The notes: generated by a model from the letters alone, not told the origin. A stretch of 64,000 nt of DNA from Nocardioides sp. URHA0032 (GCF_000620645.1 NZ_JIAV01000019.1:163922-227921); one strand, 5' to 3'. Shown: positions 1-9,681, counted from the stretch's first letter. Program-made: numbers and translations.

Positions 1-59
1 CCTTCATGGCGACAAGGAGGATGCTCCTCGAGGCGCCTGGCCGCCTCCCCCGAACCGGA

Positions 60-1070
60 CTAGTCGAGCCCGTTCAGCTCGTCGACCACGGAGAACAGGT
101 CGCCGCGGTCGTAGTAGTCGACAGCGACGTAGTTCGGCGGCCGGCCGCGCTCCTGCTCGCACTCCTCGAGCCGCGGCAGGAGCACGTCGCGGGCGTTCAC
201 GAGCGCCGCGTTCTGCGGGACCCGTCCCTTCTCGTCGATCCAGTGGTTGACGAGGAACAGCGACGCGTCGGGGTCCCCTCGGTTGGACGCGCAGCTGAAG
301 TCCGCCGGGCTCTTGAACAGGAACGGCGTGTCCTGGACGACGTCGAAGCCGGGGATGAGCCACGGCCAGCGGTCCCCGCCGCCGCGGTTCTCCATCAGCA
401 CCACCAGCCGGGTGCCGGCGTCGATCATCTGCCCCAGCGTCGGCCAGCTGCCGTCGGTCGCGGGTGTGTAGACGTACGGCTCGAGCCCGGCGGCCTCGAC
501 GACGCCAGCGGTGTCGGCCGGGGTGACCTCGTCCTGCACGAACAGCGTGACGACGTCCCGGGGGTGCCCGTCCAGCCAGGCCTTGATGTCGCGGAGGTTC
601 TGCAACCAGGGCGTCGAGCCGAGCTCGCACATCGAGTGGCACAGGTACGGGCGCACCTCGCCGCGCGGCGCGAGCCCGGCGGCGCGGCGGAGCCGGAGCG
701 CAGCCCGGACCGGCGTCGCGCCGAAGTCGGCCTTCGCCTGCTCGAACGCCTCCCGGCGCTGCTGGTCCGCGGTGGCGACGATGCCCTGGCGCTCCGTGGC
801 CTGGCCGTACCAGCTGTCGACCAGCAGCACCCGGATCCCGTGGTCGAGCTGCGCGATGATCCCGTCCGGCTGCTCGGCGAAGAGCCATCCTCGCTCGGAC
901 GCCGCGGACATCGAGTTGTGCGTGGCGGCGTACGCGACCTCGTCGTACCCGCGGTCGCACAGCTCGACGTGGCCGTTGCAGGGCGGGGGCGAATCCTCCG
1001 GCGGCGGATCTCCCGAGCAGCCGGCGAGCAGCAGCACGCCGAGGAGCACGAGGGCCGCCGCGCGGGTCAT
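60..1070 (-). CDS. PI-PLC X-domain-like lipoprotein
   Basis: Predicted 336-residue secreted lipoprotein of the phosphatidylinositol-specific phospholipase C-like fold. The N-terminus is a hydrophobic signal with a lipobox (LLLAGC), placing the lipidated Cys at residue 18. The first family histidine lies in AATHNSM (His51) and the second in YLCHSM (His145); both are the acid/base residues of the X domain. A C-terminal region rich in NHW and DYYDRGD motifs completes the usual bacterial form. The start is the ATG whose A overlaps the stop of the upstream NAD(P)-binding gene (ATGA, 1067-1070), so the two are probably co-transcribed. There is no eukaryotic-type Y or C2 domain, so a true phosphoinositide substrate is unlikely; the substrate is unknown. 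A weak hairpin (GAGGCG/CGCCTC, 30-47) lies just past the stop. Confidence 0.85.
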   Translation of the reverse strand: MTRAAALVLLGVLLLAGCSGDPPPEDSPPPCNGHVELCDRGYDEVAYAATHNSMSAASERGWLFAEQPDGIIAQLDHGIRVLLVDSWYGQATERQGIVATADQQRREAFEQAKADFGATPVRAALRLRRAAGLAPRGEVRPYLCHSMCELGSTPWLQNLRDIKAWLDGHPRDVVTLFVQDEVTPADTAGVVEAAGLEPYVYTPATDGSWPTLGQMIDAGTRLVVLMENRGGGDRWPWLIPGFDVVQDTPFLFKSPADFSCASNRGDPDASLFLVNHWIDEKGRVPQNAALVNARDVLLPRLEECEQERGRPPNYVAVDYYDRGDLFSVVDELNGLD

Positions 1071-1726
1071 GCCAGCAGCGCCTGCAGGGTCAGGGTGCCG
1101 ACCGGCAGCCCGTGCTCGTCGTAGTAGTCGAACATCGCCGAGAGCCACGGGTGCGTGCGCGGGTCCGCGACCTTCTCGGCGGCGAAGCCGGCCTCGCCGG
1201 CGAGCCGGCGCACCGTCGCCTGCCGGCTGGCCAGCTCGTACGTCGCACCGGCGTGGCCGTCCTCGAGCAGCACCCGCGCCGCCGCGGCGCCGAGGTCCGC
1301 CAGGTCCAGGAAGCCGAACGGCGCGTCCACGTCGTACGGCACCCGGACCACCGGCCCGGAGAGGTCGAGGTTCTGCAGGTAGGCGCCCGGCTGGAGGATC
1401 GTCCAGGCGAGCCCCGAGCGCCGGACCAGGTCCTCCGAGACGGCCTTGCCGACGTGGTGCGGCATCGCGGGGACGTACGGCGACGCGACCGAGTGGTAGA
1501 CGACCCGCTCGACGCCCGCCGCGGTCAGCGCCGCGAGCGCGTCCCCGACGTACGTCGGCTCGTCGGGATGCAGGTTCGGCGCGATCAGGTACGCCGTGTC
1601 GCAGCCCGCCAGCGCGCCGGGAAGGTCGTCCCAGTCGGCGCGGCCCAGCGGTATGGCGTCCGGGAGCGCGGCGGTGACCGCGCGGCCTGTCTTGCCGTGG
1701 CCTCCGACCACCGCGACTCGGGTCAT
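1067..1726 (-). CDS. NmrA/SDR-like NAD(P)-binding protein
   Basis: 219-residue Rossmann-fold protein of the atypical short-chain dehydrogenase (NmrA-like, NAD(P)H-binding) group. The dinucleotide motif GGHGKTG is at residues 8-14 and the body follows the family pattern (VERVVYHSVASP, then a region ending WTILQPGAYLQN). No canonical YxxxK is obvious, so it may be a redox sensor or a reductase of unknown substrate. It overlaps the downstream lipoprotein gene by ATGA. It is separated by nine bases from the stop of the hemerythrin-like gene upstream, so all may form one minus-strand transcript. Confidence 0.8.
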   Translation of the reverse strand: MTRVAVVGGHGKTGRAVTAALPDAIPLGRADWDDLPGALAGCDTAYLIAPNLHPDEPTYVGDALAALTAAGVERVVYHSVASPYVPAMPHHVGKAVSEDLVRRSGLAWTILQPGAYLQNLDLSGPVVRVPYDVDAPFGFLDLADLGAAAARVLLEDGHAGATYELASRQATVRRLAGEAGFAAEKVADPRTHPWLSAMFDYYDEHGLPVGTLTLQALLA

Positions 1727-1735
1727 GGGCCGAGC

Positions 1736-2419
1736 CTAGGGCGCCGGAGTCTGCTCCTCCTCGTCGAAGCGCGGGTCCGCCAGGAAGTACTGGGCGATCC
1801 GGCCGGGCGGCTTCTTCGGCTCCGGCCGCGGCACCGGCACCATCCGCCCCTCGACGGTGTCCCAGAAGGAGTCCGCCGTGTGCATCACCTTCCGGGCGAC
1901 CAGGCCGAGGAGCCCGGTGTGCGGGGTGTAGGGGTGCGGACGGCTCGGCGCGACCAGCTCGGCGTGGTACAGCCGCTGCGTCAGCCGGTCGAGCTCCTCG
2001 TCGGCGAGCACCGCGGTGAGCCGGACGCCGAGCGCCTGCTCCTGGCGGTGGTTGTCGGCGAGCGCCGTGTCGACGTCCGACCACACCTCGGGCCAGGCGA
2101 ACGAGGTCTCGTACACCGAGCCGTACTCGTGCGCCTTCACGTGCGCGAGCACGATCTCCAGCTCCTTCACGGTGCGGACGTAGTCGTGCACGACCGTGGA
2201 GCCGTCCGGCACCTGCTTGCGGGCCGGCGGGAGCAGCACCGCGTCGACGGCGTGCAGGTGCTTGCTCGTGGTGGCGAGGAAGGCGTCGATCCGCTCGTAG
2301 CCGTCCCGGGGACGACTGGCCGGCGCCTCCATCGCCCGCGCGGCCTCGAGCCGCTCCGCCATCCGCGAGTGCGTGTGCTGGAGGGAACTGCGAAGGACAT
2401 CGGTCGTGCCCATCGTCAT
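1736..2419 (-). CDS. Hemerythrin-like domain protein
   Basis: About 227 residues when started at ATG 2419 (an ATG at 2413 is also possible; the open frame runs upstream to 2578 without evidence of coding). The mid-region has the spaced histidines expected of a four-helix hemerythrin/HHE bundle (KHLHAVDAVLLP, VHDYVRTVKELE, HVKAHEYG), consistent with non-haem iron binding or oxygen/NO sensing. The C-terminus is proline- and acid-rich. A 100-base gap separates it from the VOC gene upstream. The iron ligands are inferred from spacing only; a simple helical DUF remains an alternative. Confidence 0.65.
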   Translation of the reverse strand: MTMGTTDVLRSSLQHTHSRMAERLEAARAMEAPASRPRDGYERIDAFLATTSKHLHAVDAVLLPPARKQVPDGSTVVHDYVRTVKELEIVLAHVKAHEYGSVYETSFAWPEVWSDVDTALADNHRQEQALGVRLTAVLADEELDRLTQRLYHAELVAPSRPHPYTPHTGLLGLVARKVMHTADSFWDTVEGRMVPVPRPEPKKPPGRIAQYFLADPRFDEEEQTPAP

Positions 2420-2519
2420 CACCAACTTCCGGGCGCCGTACTCCTCATGGTGCGCCCGGAACATGAGACCGGCAAGGGCGCCCCTGATCGGGCAGATCGT
2501 GCTGAGCGAGGTGCGCGGA

Positions 2520-2873
2520 TCAGCCGAGGTCGAGTGCCGTCGGGTGCCGGGGCTCGTACAGTCCGACCTCGCTGCCACCGGGCAGCCGGAACCTGGTGAG
2601 CCGTCCCCAGCGCTCGTCGGTGACGTCGGCCGTCAGCTGGACGCCGCGGGCGCCGAGCTCCGCGACGGTGGCCTCGAGGTCGTCGCACATGAGATAGAGC
2701 TCGTGCCCGGTCGGACCGTCGGACGGGTGCACCGCGAGCTCGGCCGGCGGCAGCCGGAAGATCAGCCAGTCGTGGCCGGCATCCACGTACGGCCAGTCGA
2801 GGACGTCGCGGAAGAAGGCCCGGTCCGCCGCGGGGTCGCGGCTGAAGAGGACGACGTGGCTGCCGGTGATCAC
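2520..2873 (-). CDS. VOC (glyoxalase/bleomycin resistance) protein
   Basis: 117 residues starting at GTG 2873. The N-terminus GSHVVLFSRDPAADRAFFRDVLDW is the usual start of a vicinal-oxygen-chelate module, with a second half containing ELYLMCDDLEATVAEL and the closing GSEVGLYEPRHP. A single module of this length normally dimerises to build the metal site. The substrate cannot be inferred. Only four bases separate its start from the stop of the TrmO-like gene upstream, so translational coupling is likely. Confidence 0.8.
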   Translation of the reverse strand: MITGSHVVLFSRDPAADRAFFRDVLDWPYVDAGHDWLIFRLPPAELAVHPSDGPTGHELYLMCDDLEATVAELGARGVQLTADVTDERWGRLTRFRLPGGSEVGLYEPRHPTALDLG

Positions 2874-2877
2874 GCGA

Positions 2878-3354
2878 TCACCCCTGCCGCGGCGGCGCGG
2901 CCGGCATGAACAGCTCCCGGTCCGGCTTGAGGTCGAGCAGCGGGGTGCCGTCCTGGCAGTCCAGGCCGCGCACGACGAGGGTGCCGCCCTCGATGCGGTC
3001 CACGGTCACGATCGAGGTCGCGATCGGGTTCGGGCGCACCGGCGACCGGAGCGCGAAGGTGCCCCGGGTGCTGCCGTCGTTCCGCGGGCTCTGCCGGACC
3101 AGGTCGCGGCGTGAGAGGTGCAGCCAGTAGAGGACCTCGAGGCGTTCGTACCGGTCGATCCCGTCGAGCGCGGCGACCCAGGGCTCGAACACCTCGATCC
3201 GGCACTCGGGCCCGTCCGCGCGGCCCTGGCGCGGCGTCTCGAGCGTCGAGCTCCAGGGCGTGCGGATCGTGCCGATGAACACCAGGCCGGCGTCCGCGGC
3301 CACGGGTGGGTCGACCGCGACCTCGGCATCGCGGAGCTCGTCCTCGCGGGGCAC
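2878..3354 (-). CDS. TrmO/TsaA-like tRNA methyltransferase
   Basis: 158 residues. The core FIGTIRTPW opens the family's beta-barrel, and RSPVRPNPI is the signature segment of TrmO (TsaA, UPF0066) enzymes, which use S-adenosylmethionine to N6-methylate t6A37 in tRNA. It is shorter than the E. coli enzyme, as in many actinobacteria, so the assignment to tRNA is family-based. A GGAGG site at 3363-3367 sits right after the stop of hyuB and is correctly spaced for GTG 3354. The in-frame GTG at 3363 overlaps that site and is less likely. Confidence 0.75.
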   Translation of the reverse strand: MPREDELRDAEVAVDPPVAADAGLVFIGTIRTPWSSTLETPRQGRADGPECRIEVFEPWVAALDGIDRYERLEVLYWLHLSRRDLVRQSPRNDGSTRGTFALRSPVRPNPIATSIVTVDRIEGGTLVVRGLDCQDGTPLLDLKPDRELFMPAAPPRQG

Positions 3355-3367
3355 CGACCCCACCTCC

Positions 3368-5278
3368 TCAGACCAGGTCGACGGCTGCGTACGCCGCGCC
3401 CTCGGCGAGCCGAGCGTAGCCCGGGCCGCGGTCGAAGAACGCCTCGCTCGGCTCCGGGCGGCTCGCGCGCTCGGCGACGGTCGCCGCGTCGTCGTACGAC
3501 AGGGAGCCGTCCTCGAGGGAGCCGCTGAGCACCACGCCGTACGACGCCAGCGCGGCCTCCGGGGAGACCTTGCGCCACACGACGTCGCGGACGACGAGGG
3601 CGGGGTCGCGCTGGAGCGGGTCGCCCCAACCGCCGCCGCCGGTGGTCCGGATCCGGATCACCTCGCCCGCCGCGACCGGCTCGGCGTCGGCGAGGGCGTC
3701 GACCTCGCGCTCGTGCGGGCCGCCGGGGTCGATGACGACCTCGAACGGCTTGCCGGCGAGGCCGCCCCTGACCCCCCAACACGCCAGGATCGACCGGTCC
3801 GCGATCGACATGAAGTGACCGTCCTTGAGCATCCGGATGTGCTTCTCGTAGCCGAGACCCCCGCGGAACCGGCCCGCTCCCCCGCTGTCCGTCGCCAGCG
3901 ACAGCGACTCGACGCGGAACGGGAAGCGCGCCTCGGTGAACTCGGTCGGCAGGTTCCGGGAGTCCGGGACCACGTGGATCGTGTCCTCGCCGTCGGCGTA
4001 GTAGCGGCCGCCGGAGCCGCCGCCCAGCACCTCGCGCATCAGGTACGGCCGGCCCTCGAGGTCCTCGCCGTACACGCCGGTGTAGCGGATCGTCTCCTGG
4101 TCGGCGGGCATCTTGCCGTCGACCGCCTTGGCGACGACGCCCGCGAGGACGCCGAGCAGCCGGAGGATCACGAAGGTGCGCGCGTTCGTCGGTGCCGGGA
4201 ACACCGGCGTCAGCAGGGTCCCGGGCTCCGGGAAGCGCATCTCGATGAGCGGCACGATGCCCTCGTTGACGTCGAGCTCCGCCATCCGCTCGGGGGTGTC
4301 GGCGAGGTTGCGCAGGATCGGCGCGAGCCACTTCTTGAGGAACACGCCGTCGCTGTAGTCGCCGCAGTGGTTGATCGGGCCCTTCGCCTGCGGGCTGGTG
4401 CCGTCGAAGTCGAGGACCAGCCGCTCGCCCTCGGGGTCGTCGGCGGGCGTCCGGGTCAGCGTGATCCGCTGGGTGTGCAGCATCGGCTCGTCGACGCCGT
4501 CGTGCTCTGCGTAGTCCTCCCAGACCCAGGTGCCGACCGGGATCTTGCCGAGGATCTCGCGCCGGTAGGTCTCGGTGGTCCGGCTGATGATCGCGTCGAA
4601 GCAGGACTCGACGGTCTCCACGCCGTACCGGTCGAAGAGCTCGCCGAGCCGGCGGGCGCCCATCAGGCAGGCCGAGCACTCGGCGTCCAGGTCGGCGGCG
4701 AGCGACTCGGGCATCCGCGAGTTGCGGGTCATGATGCTGAGCGCCGCACGGTTCGGCACGCCGGCGTCCCAGAGCCGGATCGGGGGGACCATCAGGCCCT
4801 CCTCGAAGACGCTAGTGGCGTCGGAGGGCATCGAGCCCGGTACGGCGCCGCCGATGTCGTCGTGGTGGCCGAAGGCCTGGACGAACGCGACGACCCTGCC
4901 GTCGCTGAAGACCGGCACCGTGACGCAGAGGTCCGGCAGGTGGCCGATGCCTCCCTCGGAGCGGTAGACGTCGTTGTGGAAGAAGACGTCGCCCTCCTGC
5001 ATCTCCGCGATCGGGAAGTCGCGGGCGACCGGGTGCACGAGCGCGGAGTACGACCGGCCGGTGAGCTTGCGCAGCAGCCGGTCGTGGATGCCGGCGCGGA
5101 AGTCGTGCGCGTCCCGGATCATCGGGCTCCGGCTGGTCCGGCCGATCGCGGTCTCGACCTCCATCTCGACCGAGGCCAGCGAGCCCTGCACGATCTCGAC
5201 CAGCACCGGGTCCGCGCTCGCGCCGGCGTCGTCGGTCAGGTGGCCGAACGGGAACTGGGTGGGGGCGCGGCGGCTCAT
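3368..5278 (-). CDS. hyuB: Hydantoinase B / oxoprolinase-type subunit
   Basis: 636-residue HyuB-family protein, partner of HyuA in ATP-dependent hydantoinases, 5-oxoprolinases and acetone/acetophenone carboxylases. The metal-site region is visible as [21 protein letters not shown], and the C-terminus carries the glycine-rich [12 protein letters not shown] typical of the family. The ATG at 5276-5278 overlaps the stop of hyuA (ATGA), giving tight coupling. The open frame continues upstream to 6082 only as antisense-like shadow. The substrate is undecided: the neighbouring amidohydrolase favours a ring-opening or amide substrate rather than acetone. Confidence 0.9.
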   Translation of the reverse strand: MSRRAPTQFPFGHLTDDAGASADPVLVEIVQGSLASVEMEVETAIGRTSRSPMIRDAHDFRAGIHDRLLRKLTGRSYSALVHPVARDFPIAEMQEGDVFFHNDVYRSEGGIGHLPDLCVTVPVFSDGRVVAFVQAFGHHDDIGGAVPGSMPSDATSVFEEGLMVPPIRLWDAGVPNRAALSIMTRNSRMPESLAADLDAECSACLMGARRLGELFDRYGVETVESCFDAIISRTTETYRREILGKIPVGTWVWEDYAEHDGVDEPMLHTQRITLTRTPADDPEGERLVLDFDGTSPQAKGPINHCGDYSDGVFLKKWLAPILRNLADTPERMAELDVNEGIVPLIEMRFPEPGTLLTPVFPAPTNARTFVILRLLGVLAGVVAKAVDGKMPADQETIRYTGVYGEDLEGRPYLMREVLGGGSGGRYYADGEDTIHVVPDSRNLPTEFTEARFPFRVESLSLATDSGGAGRFRGGLGYEKHIRMLKDGHFMSIADRSILACWGVRGGLAGKPFEVVIDPGGPHEREVDALADAEPVAAGEVIRIRTTGGGGWGDPLQRDPALVVRDVVWRKVSPEAALASYGVVLSGSLEDGSLSYDDAATVAERASRPEPSEAFFDRGPGYARLAEGAAYAAVDLV

Positions 5279-7356
5279 CGGTCGCTCCTCGTCACGATGA
5301 TGTTCACGTACTCGTCGATGCGGGCGGTGAACCCCGGGTGGAGCGGAACGGTCGAGCCGAACTCCTCGATGATCGCCGGCCCCTCGACGATGCTGCCGGG
5401 GGCGAGGTCGGGGCGCCACAGCACGGGCGTGTCGACGTACCCCTGACCGGCGTCGAAGCAGACCTGCCTGACCGGGTCGTCCGCCTCTCGGCGGCCTATA
5501 GGCGAGCCTGGGGCGGACGACCCGACTCGCTTGATCTCGGGCCGGCGGATCGGGCCGATGCCGGACACGCGGAGGTTCACCCACTCGACCTGCTGGGAGT
5601 CGTCCGCGGAGAAGTCGTAGCCGTACAGCGCCCGGTGCTCGGCGTGGAACGCCTCGGCGACCGCGCCCGGGTCGAGGACGCCGGTCCCGACCGGCACCCG
5701 CACCTCGAACGCCTGACCGAAGTAGCGCAGGTCGGCGGTGCGGACGAACCGGTGCTCGGTGGGCTCGAAGCCCTCCTTGGCGAGGGCCTCGGCCGCCTGC
5801 GCGGTCAGCGCGTCGTAGATGCCGGTGACCGTGGCCGGGTCCAGGTGCTCCGCCAGCGTCACGTGGGTCTGCACGTAGTCGTTCTTGACGTCGACGGTGA
5901 GCAGGCCGAACGCAGAGACGTTGCCGGGGTTGGGCGGCACCAGCACCGTCGACAGCCCGAGCACGTCCATCAGCCGGCACAGCAGCAGCGAACCGGAGCC
6001 GCCGAACGTCGTGAGCGTGAAGTCGCGGACGTCGAGGCCGCGCTTGACGGTGACCTGGCGCAGCGCGTTCGCCTGGTTCCACGCGGAGATCTCCAGGATG
6101 CCGGTGGCACAGCCCTCGGGGCTCAGCCCGAGCTTGGACGCGAGCTGCTCGATGCCGTCGCGGGCCGCATCGACGTCGAGCGGGATCTCACCGCCGAGCA
6201 GGTGCGGGGGGATCCGGCCGAGGAAGACGTGGGCGTCGGTGATCGTGACCTCGGTGCCGCCCTTGCCGTAGCAGAGCGGGCCCGGGTCCGCGCCCGCCGA
6301 CTGCGGGCCGACCTTGAGCGTGCCCTCGGGGCTCAGCCACGCGATCGAGCCGCCGCCGGCGCCGACGGTGACCACGTCGATCATCGGGATCTTGGACGGG
6401 AACGCGCCGACCGACCCCTCCGTGGTGAGCGTCGGCTGGCCGTCGATCACGACGCTGACGTCGGTCGACGTACCGCCGCCGTCGGAGGTCAGCACCCGGT
6501 CGAAGCCGGCGACCTTCGCGATCAGCGCCGCGCCCAGGGCGCCCGCCGCCGGGCCGGAGAGCACGGTGGTGATCGGCTGGTGCACGACCTCGTCGGCCGA
6601 CAGGACGCCGCCGTTGGACTTCATCACGTAGAACGGGATGACCCGGTCGTCGTACGACGTCAGCCGCGACTTGATGTTGTTGACGTACGCCGAGAGCCGC
6701 GGCTTGACCGCCGCGTCGACCAGCGTCGTCATCGCCCGCTCGTACTCGCGGTACTCGCGGAGCACCTCGCTGGACAGCGACACGACCGCGTCGGGGTGCT
6801 CCTCGGCGAGGATCGCGCGCATCCGGTCCTCGTGCACGGGGTTGGCGTAGGCGTGCAGGAAGCAGACCCCGAGGGTGCTGATGTCCTGTGCCCTGAACCA
6901 GCGCGCGACCGCCCGGGCGCCCGCCTCGTCGAAGGGACGCACCTCCTCGCCGTTCACGTCGAGGCGGCCCTCGACGCCCTGGACCCGGTCGCGCGGGACG
7001 ATCCGTTCCGGCTTGACCCAGAAGTAGCTGTTGCCGTACCCGTCGGGCACCGACTGGCGGGCGATCTCGAGCATCGCCTCGTAGCCGGTGTTCGTGATGA
7101 ACCCGAGCCGGTCGACCTTGCCCTCGAGCAGCTGGTTCGTCGCGACCGTGGTCCCGTGGCTGACCGCGTCGATGTCCGCGCCGGTCGCGCCGAGCAGCCC
7201 GAGCACCTTGTCGATGCCGGCGAGGAAGCCGTCGGCCGGGTTGCCCGGCGTCGAGGGCGTCTTGGTGGTGACGAGCTCGCCCGAGTCCTCGTCGAAGGCG
7301 ACGACGTCGGTGAACGTCCCGCCGGTGTCGATGCCGATCCGGATCCGCCGGGCCAT
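5275..7356 (-). CDS. hyuA: Hydantoinase A / oxoprolinase-type ATPase subunit
   Basis: 693 residues, the normal length for HyuA. The N-terminal nucleotide fold begins GIDTGGTFTDVV, followed by SHGTTVATNQLLE, a central SDGGGTSTDVSVV phosphate-binding segment and GAGGGSIAW, all hallmarks of the ATP-binding subunit that activates the substrate carbonyl. It is flanked by hyuB (4-base overlap) and, three bases upstream, by the amidohydrolase, so the three form one minus-strand operon. Known relatives hydrolyse N-methylhydantoin or 5-oxoproline or carboxylate ketones; sequence alone does not distinguish these. Confidence 0.9.
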   Translation of the reverse strand: MARRIRIGIDTGGTFTDVVAFDEDSGELVTTKTPSTPGNPADGFLAGIDKVLGLLGATGADIDAVSHGTTVATNQLLEGKVDRLGFITNTGYEAMLEIARQSVPDGYGNSYFWVKPERIVPRDRVQGVEGRLDVNGEEVRPFDEAGARAVARWFRAQDISTLGVCFLHAYANPVHEDRMRAILAEEHPDAVVSLSSEVLREYREYERAMTTLVDAAVKPRLSAYVNNIKSRLTSYDDRVIPFYVMKSNGGVLSADEVVHQPITTVLSGPAAGALGAALIAKVAGFDRVLTSDGGGTSTDVSVVIDGQPTLTTEGSVGAFPSKIPMIDVVTVGAGGGSIAWLSPEGTLKVGPQSAGADPGPLCYGKGGTEVTITDAHVFLGRIPPHLLGGEIPLDVDAARDGIEQLASKLGLSPEGCATGILEISAWNQANALRQVTVKRGLDVRDFTLTTFGGSGSLLLCRLMDVLGLSTVLVPPNPGNVSAFGLLTVDVKNDYVQTHVTLAEHLDPATVTGIYDALTAQAAEALAKEGFEPTEHRFVRTADLRYFGQAFEVRVPVGTGVLDPGAVAEAFHAEHRALYGYDFSADDSQQVEWVNLRVSGIGPIRRPEIKRVGSSAPGSPIGRREADDPVRQVCFDAGQGYVDTPVLWRPDLAPGSIVEGPAIIEEFGSTVPLHPGFTARIDEYVNIIVTRSDR

Positions 7357-7359
7357 GGC

Positions 7360-8595
7360 TCAGTGTCCTTCCAGGTGGAACGTCGTGGTGGAGGTCGAGC
7401 TCGCGACCAGCCTGCCCGACGCGACGACGTACGCCGGCGCGTCGTGGTGGCCGACGACCTCGCGGAGCGTCGGGTGCGGGTGGACGACGAGATCCGCGTT
7501 GCCGCCCTCGGCGAGCCGGTGGCCGGCCACGCCGAGGACGTCGGCGGCGGTCGTGGTGACGGCGTCGTACACCAGGTCGATGCCGGCGCTGTCGACCGCC
7601 TCGAGAGCGTGCGCGGCGAGGAACGCGACCTCGACCATGTTGTGCCGGCCGAACGGGTAGTACGCGTCCTCGATGTCGTCCTGGCCGAGCGCGACCGGCA
7701 CCCCCATCGCCGTGAGCTCGCGGACCGGGAGGTGCAGCGGGCCGGTGTGCGGGTCGCTGACGAAGCCGAGGCCGGCGCGCTTCACGAGGCCGGCGAGGCG
7801 CTCGAGGGTCGGCCGGGCGTAGAGGCCGACGGCGCGCGCGTGGTTCGCGACGCCGCGGCCCTCGAGGCCGTGCTCGAGCATCGCGGTCGCGAGCATCTCG
7901 GTGGTGCGCAGGCTCGCGTCACCGGCGTCGTCGACCAGCATCGCGACCCGGCGGCCGTGCGCCGCGGCGAGCTCGCACATCCGGCGGACGTGCTCATGGG
8001 CCTCGGCGTCGGTGTGCTCGATCCACGGGATGCCGCCGACCACGTCCGCACCGAGGTCGATCGCCTCGCGCACCAGCTCCTCCGCACCGGGGTCGCGCAC
8101 CAGGCCGTCCTGGGGGAACGCGACCACCTGGAGGTCGACCACGCCGCGGAACTCCTCGCGCAGCGCGAGCAGCGGGACGACGCCCTCGAGCCGCGCCCTG
8201 GTGTCGACGTCGGCGAAGGCGAGCACGTGGCGGACGCCGTACCGGACCGCCTCGAGCACCGCCGCGCGGGCGTTCGGCTCGATCCAGCTGCGGTCGTAGT
8301 CGGCCTTGACGGCCGAGGCGAGCTCGATGGAGTGGAGCGCGGAGCCCATCTCCCCGGACGTGTACGCCGTCAGCGCGGCGTCGCCGATCCGGTCCAGCGT
8401 GTGCACCTTGTCCAAGTGCAGGTGGCCGTTCGCGAAGCTCTCGGTGACCAGGCCGCCGGCGGCGTCGATCTCCTCGGCGCCGGTCAGGGGGTCCCGCGTG
8501 ACGGCGGCGATCCGGCCCTCGTCGATGCCGATCTGGAAGCGCCCGTCCCGACCGCGCAGCGTCGCGTCCGCGACGACGAGCTGGTGGGTGGGCAC
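7360..8595 (-). CDS. Cytosine-deaminase-like amidohydrolase
   Basis: About 411 residues from GTG 8595 (ATG 8637 would add 14 residues of low-complexity sequence). The metal motif HLHLDK near residue 58 and the fold order match the cytosine deaminase/atrazine chlorohydrolase group of amidohydrolases: FPQDGL, then EHTDAEAHEHV, then GQDDIEDAYYPFGRHNM. These use a bound metal to deaminate or hydrolyse heterocyclic rings. It is the first gene of the hyuA-hyuB operon, which fits a ring-nitrogen substrate processed in series. The specific substrate is unknown. Confidence 0.8.
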   Translation of the reverse strand: MPTHQLVVADATLRGRDGRFQIGIDEGRIAAVTRDPLTGAEEIDAAGGLVTESFANGHLHLDKVHTLDRIGDAALTAYTSGEMGSALHSIELASAVKADYDRSWIEPNARAAVLEAVRYGVRHVLAFADVDTRARLEGVVPLLALREEFRGVVDLQVVAFPQDGLVRDPGAEELVREAIDLGADVVGGIPWIEHTDAEAHEHVRRMCELAAAHGRRVAMLVDDAGDASLRTTEMLATAMLEHGLEGRGVANHARAVGLYARPTLERLAGLVKRAGLGFVSDPHTGPLHLPVRELTAMGVPVALGQDDIEDAYYPFGRHNMVEVAFLAAHALEAVDSAGIDLVYDAVTTTAADVLGVAGHRLAEGGNADLVVHPHPTLREVVGHHDAPAYVVASGRLVASSTSTTTFHLEGH

Positions 8596-8687
8596 GCGTC
8601 GATTCAACCGGTCCGGCTCCGCAGCGGGCCACGGCATCGATTGCCGACGAAGGGCCCGTTCTCCGGCAACATCTGCCAGCAGACGTC

Positions 8688-9353
8688 CTAGGCGTCCGGG
8701 GCCCGGTCGTTGTAGACGCCGGCCTCCTCCTGGCCGGACAGGGCCTGGATGGCGCGCATGATCTCGTCGGTGACCTCGCGCCGCGCCCGGCCCAGCGGCA
8801 CGCCGTCGTACCGGCCCGCGACCTGGATCGGGTCGCCGAAGGTGACCGAGATCGGCACGACGCGCGGGAACCGGGCGCCGACCGGCTGGAGCCGCTCCGT
8901 GCCGGTGATGCCCACGGGGACGACGGGGACGCTCGCGGTCAGCGCGAGGTGCGCGACGCCGGTGCGGCCGCGGTAGAGCCGGCCGTCACGCGAGCGGGTG
9001 CCCTCGGGGTAGAGGCCGAACGCCCCGCCGTCGGCGAGCACCGCGAGTGCGGTGTCCAGGCTGGCGATCGCCGCCCGCGGATCGTCGCGGTCGACGGGCA
9101 GCATGCCCATCCCCTCGAACCACGCCTTCTGCAGCGTGCCCTTCACCCCGCCGCCGCGGAAGTAGTCGGACTTCGCCAGGAAGTGCACCTTGCGGGGCGC
9201 CACGATCGGGATCACCAGCGAGTCGGCGAAGCTCAGGTGGTTGCTGGCCAGGATCACCGCCCCGGTGCGCGGCACGTTCTCGAGGCCGGTCACCGTCGGG
9301 CGCCAGACCACCTTGGCGAGGGGCGGGACCACCGTGTGCAGGACCGAGTACAT
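8688..9353 (-). CDS. PlsC-type 1-acylglycerol-3-phosphate acyltransferase
   Basis: 221 residues from ATG 9353. The catalytic NHLSFADS (H-x4-D) and the substrate-binding FGLYPEGTRSRDGRLYRGRTG blocks are complete, as is the third VPVVPVGITGTE block. These define the lysophosphatidic-acid acyltransferase family acting at the inner membrane in phospholipid synthesis. The C-terminal tail is short. It is divergent from the DUF2630 gene with a 61-base spacer that must hold both promoters. The longer open frame upstream is antisense to DUF2630 and not real. Confidence 0.88.
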   Translation of the reverse strand: MYSVLHTVVPPLAKVVWRPTVTGLENVPRTGAVILASNHLSFADSLVIPIVAPRKVHFLAKSDYFRGGGVKGTLQKAWFEGMGMLPVDRDDPRAAIASLDTALAVLADGGAFGLYPEGTRSRDGRLYRGRTGVAHLALTASVPVVPVGITGTERLQPVGARFPRVVPISVTFGDPIQVAGRYDGVPLGRARREVTDEIMRAIQALSGQEEAGVYNDRAPDA

Positions 9354-9414
9354 GACCACCGCCCCAGTGTCGCGGTTACCCGTCGGTCTATCGACTCGGT
9401 GCCACACTGGCGAG

Positions 9415-9660
9415 ATGGCCGACGTCGACATCCAGCAGCACATCCAGTCGCTCATCGAAGAGGAGCACCGCCTGCGCGACTCGCTCGCGGACGGCGACAT
9501 CTCCCCGGGTGAGGAGCACGAGAAGCTCCGCGGCATCGAGGTGGAGCTCGACCAGTGCTGGGACCTCCTCCGCCAGCGGCGGGCCCGGCGGGCCGCCGGC
9601 CAGGACCCGGCCGACACCGCCGTACGTCCGCCGGGCACGGTGGAGAACTACCGCCAGTAG
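9415..9660 (+). CDS. DUF2630 family protein
   Basis: 81-residue acidic helical protein. The pattern IEEEHRLRDSLADGDISPGEEHEKLRGIEVELDQCWDLLRQRRA matches the short actinobacterial DUF2630 family, predicted as a helical hairpin of unknown function. The ATG follows a short spacer shared with plsC. It is followed 21 bases after its stop by a strong hairpin (9682-9718) that may terminate its transcript. Confidence 0.85.
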   Translation: MADVDIQQHIQSLIEEEHRLRDSLADGDISPGEEHEKLRGIEVELDQCWDLLRQRRARRAAGQDPADTAVRPPGTVENYRQ

Positions 9661-9681
9661 CGGAGCCGGGGCGAAATAGGT

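Noticed and set aside
8632..8646. CGGCA/TGCCG hairpin upstream of the amidohydrolase
   Set aside because: Five-pair stem, expected by chance at this GC content.
5338..8691. Plus-strand open frame of about 1,117 codons
   Set aside because: Antisense shadow of hyuA and the amidohydrolase, with biased composition and no motifs.
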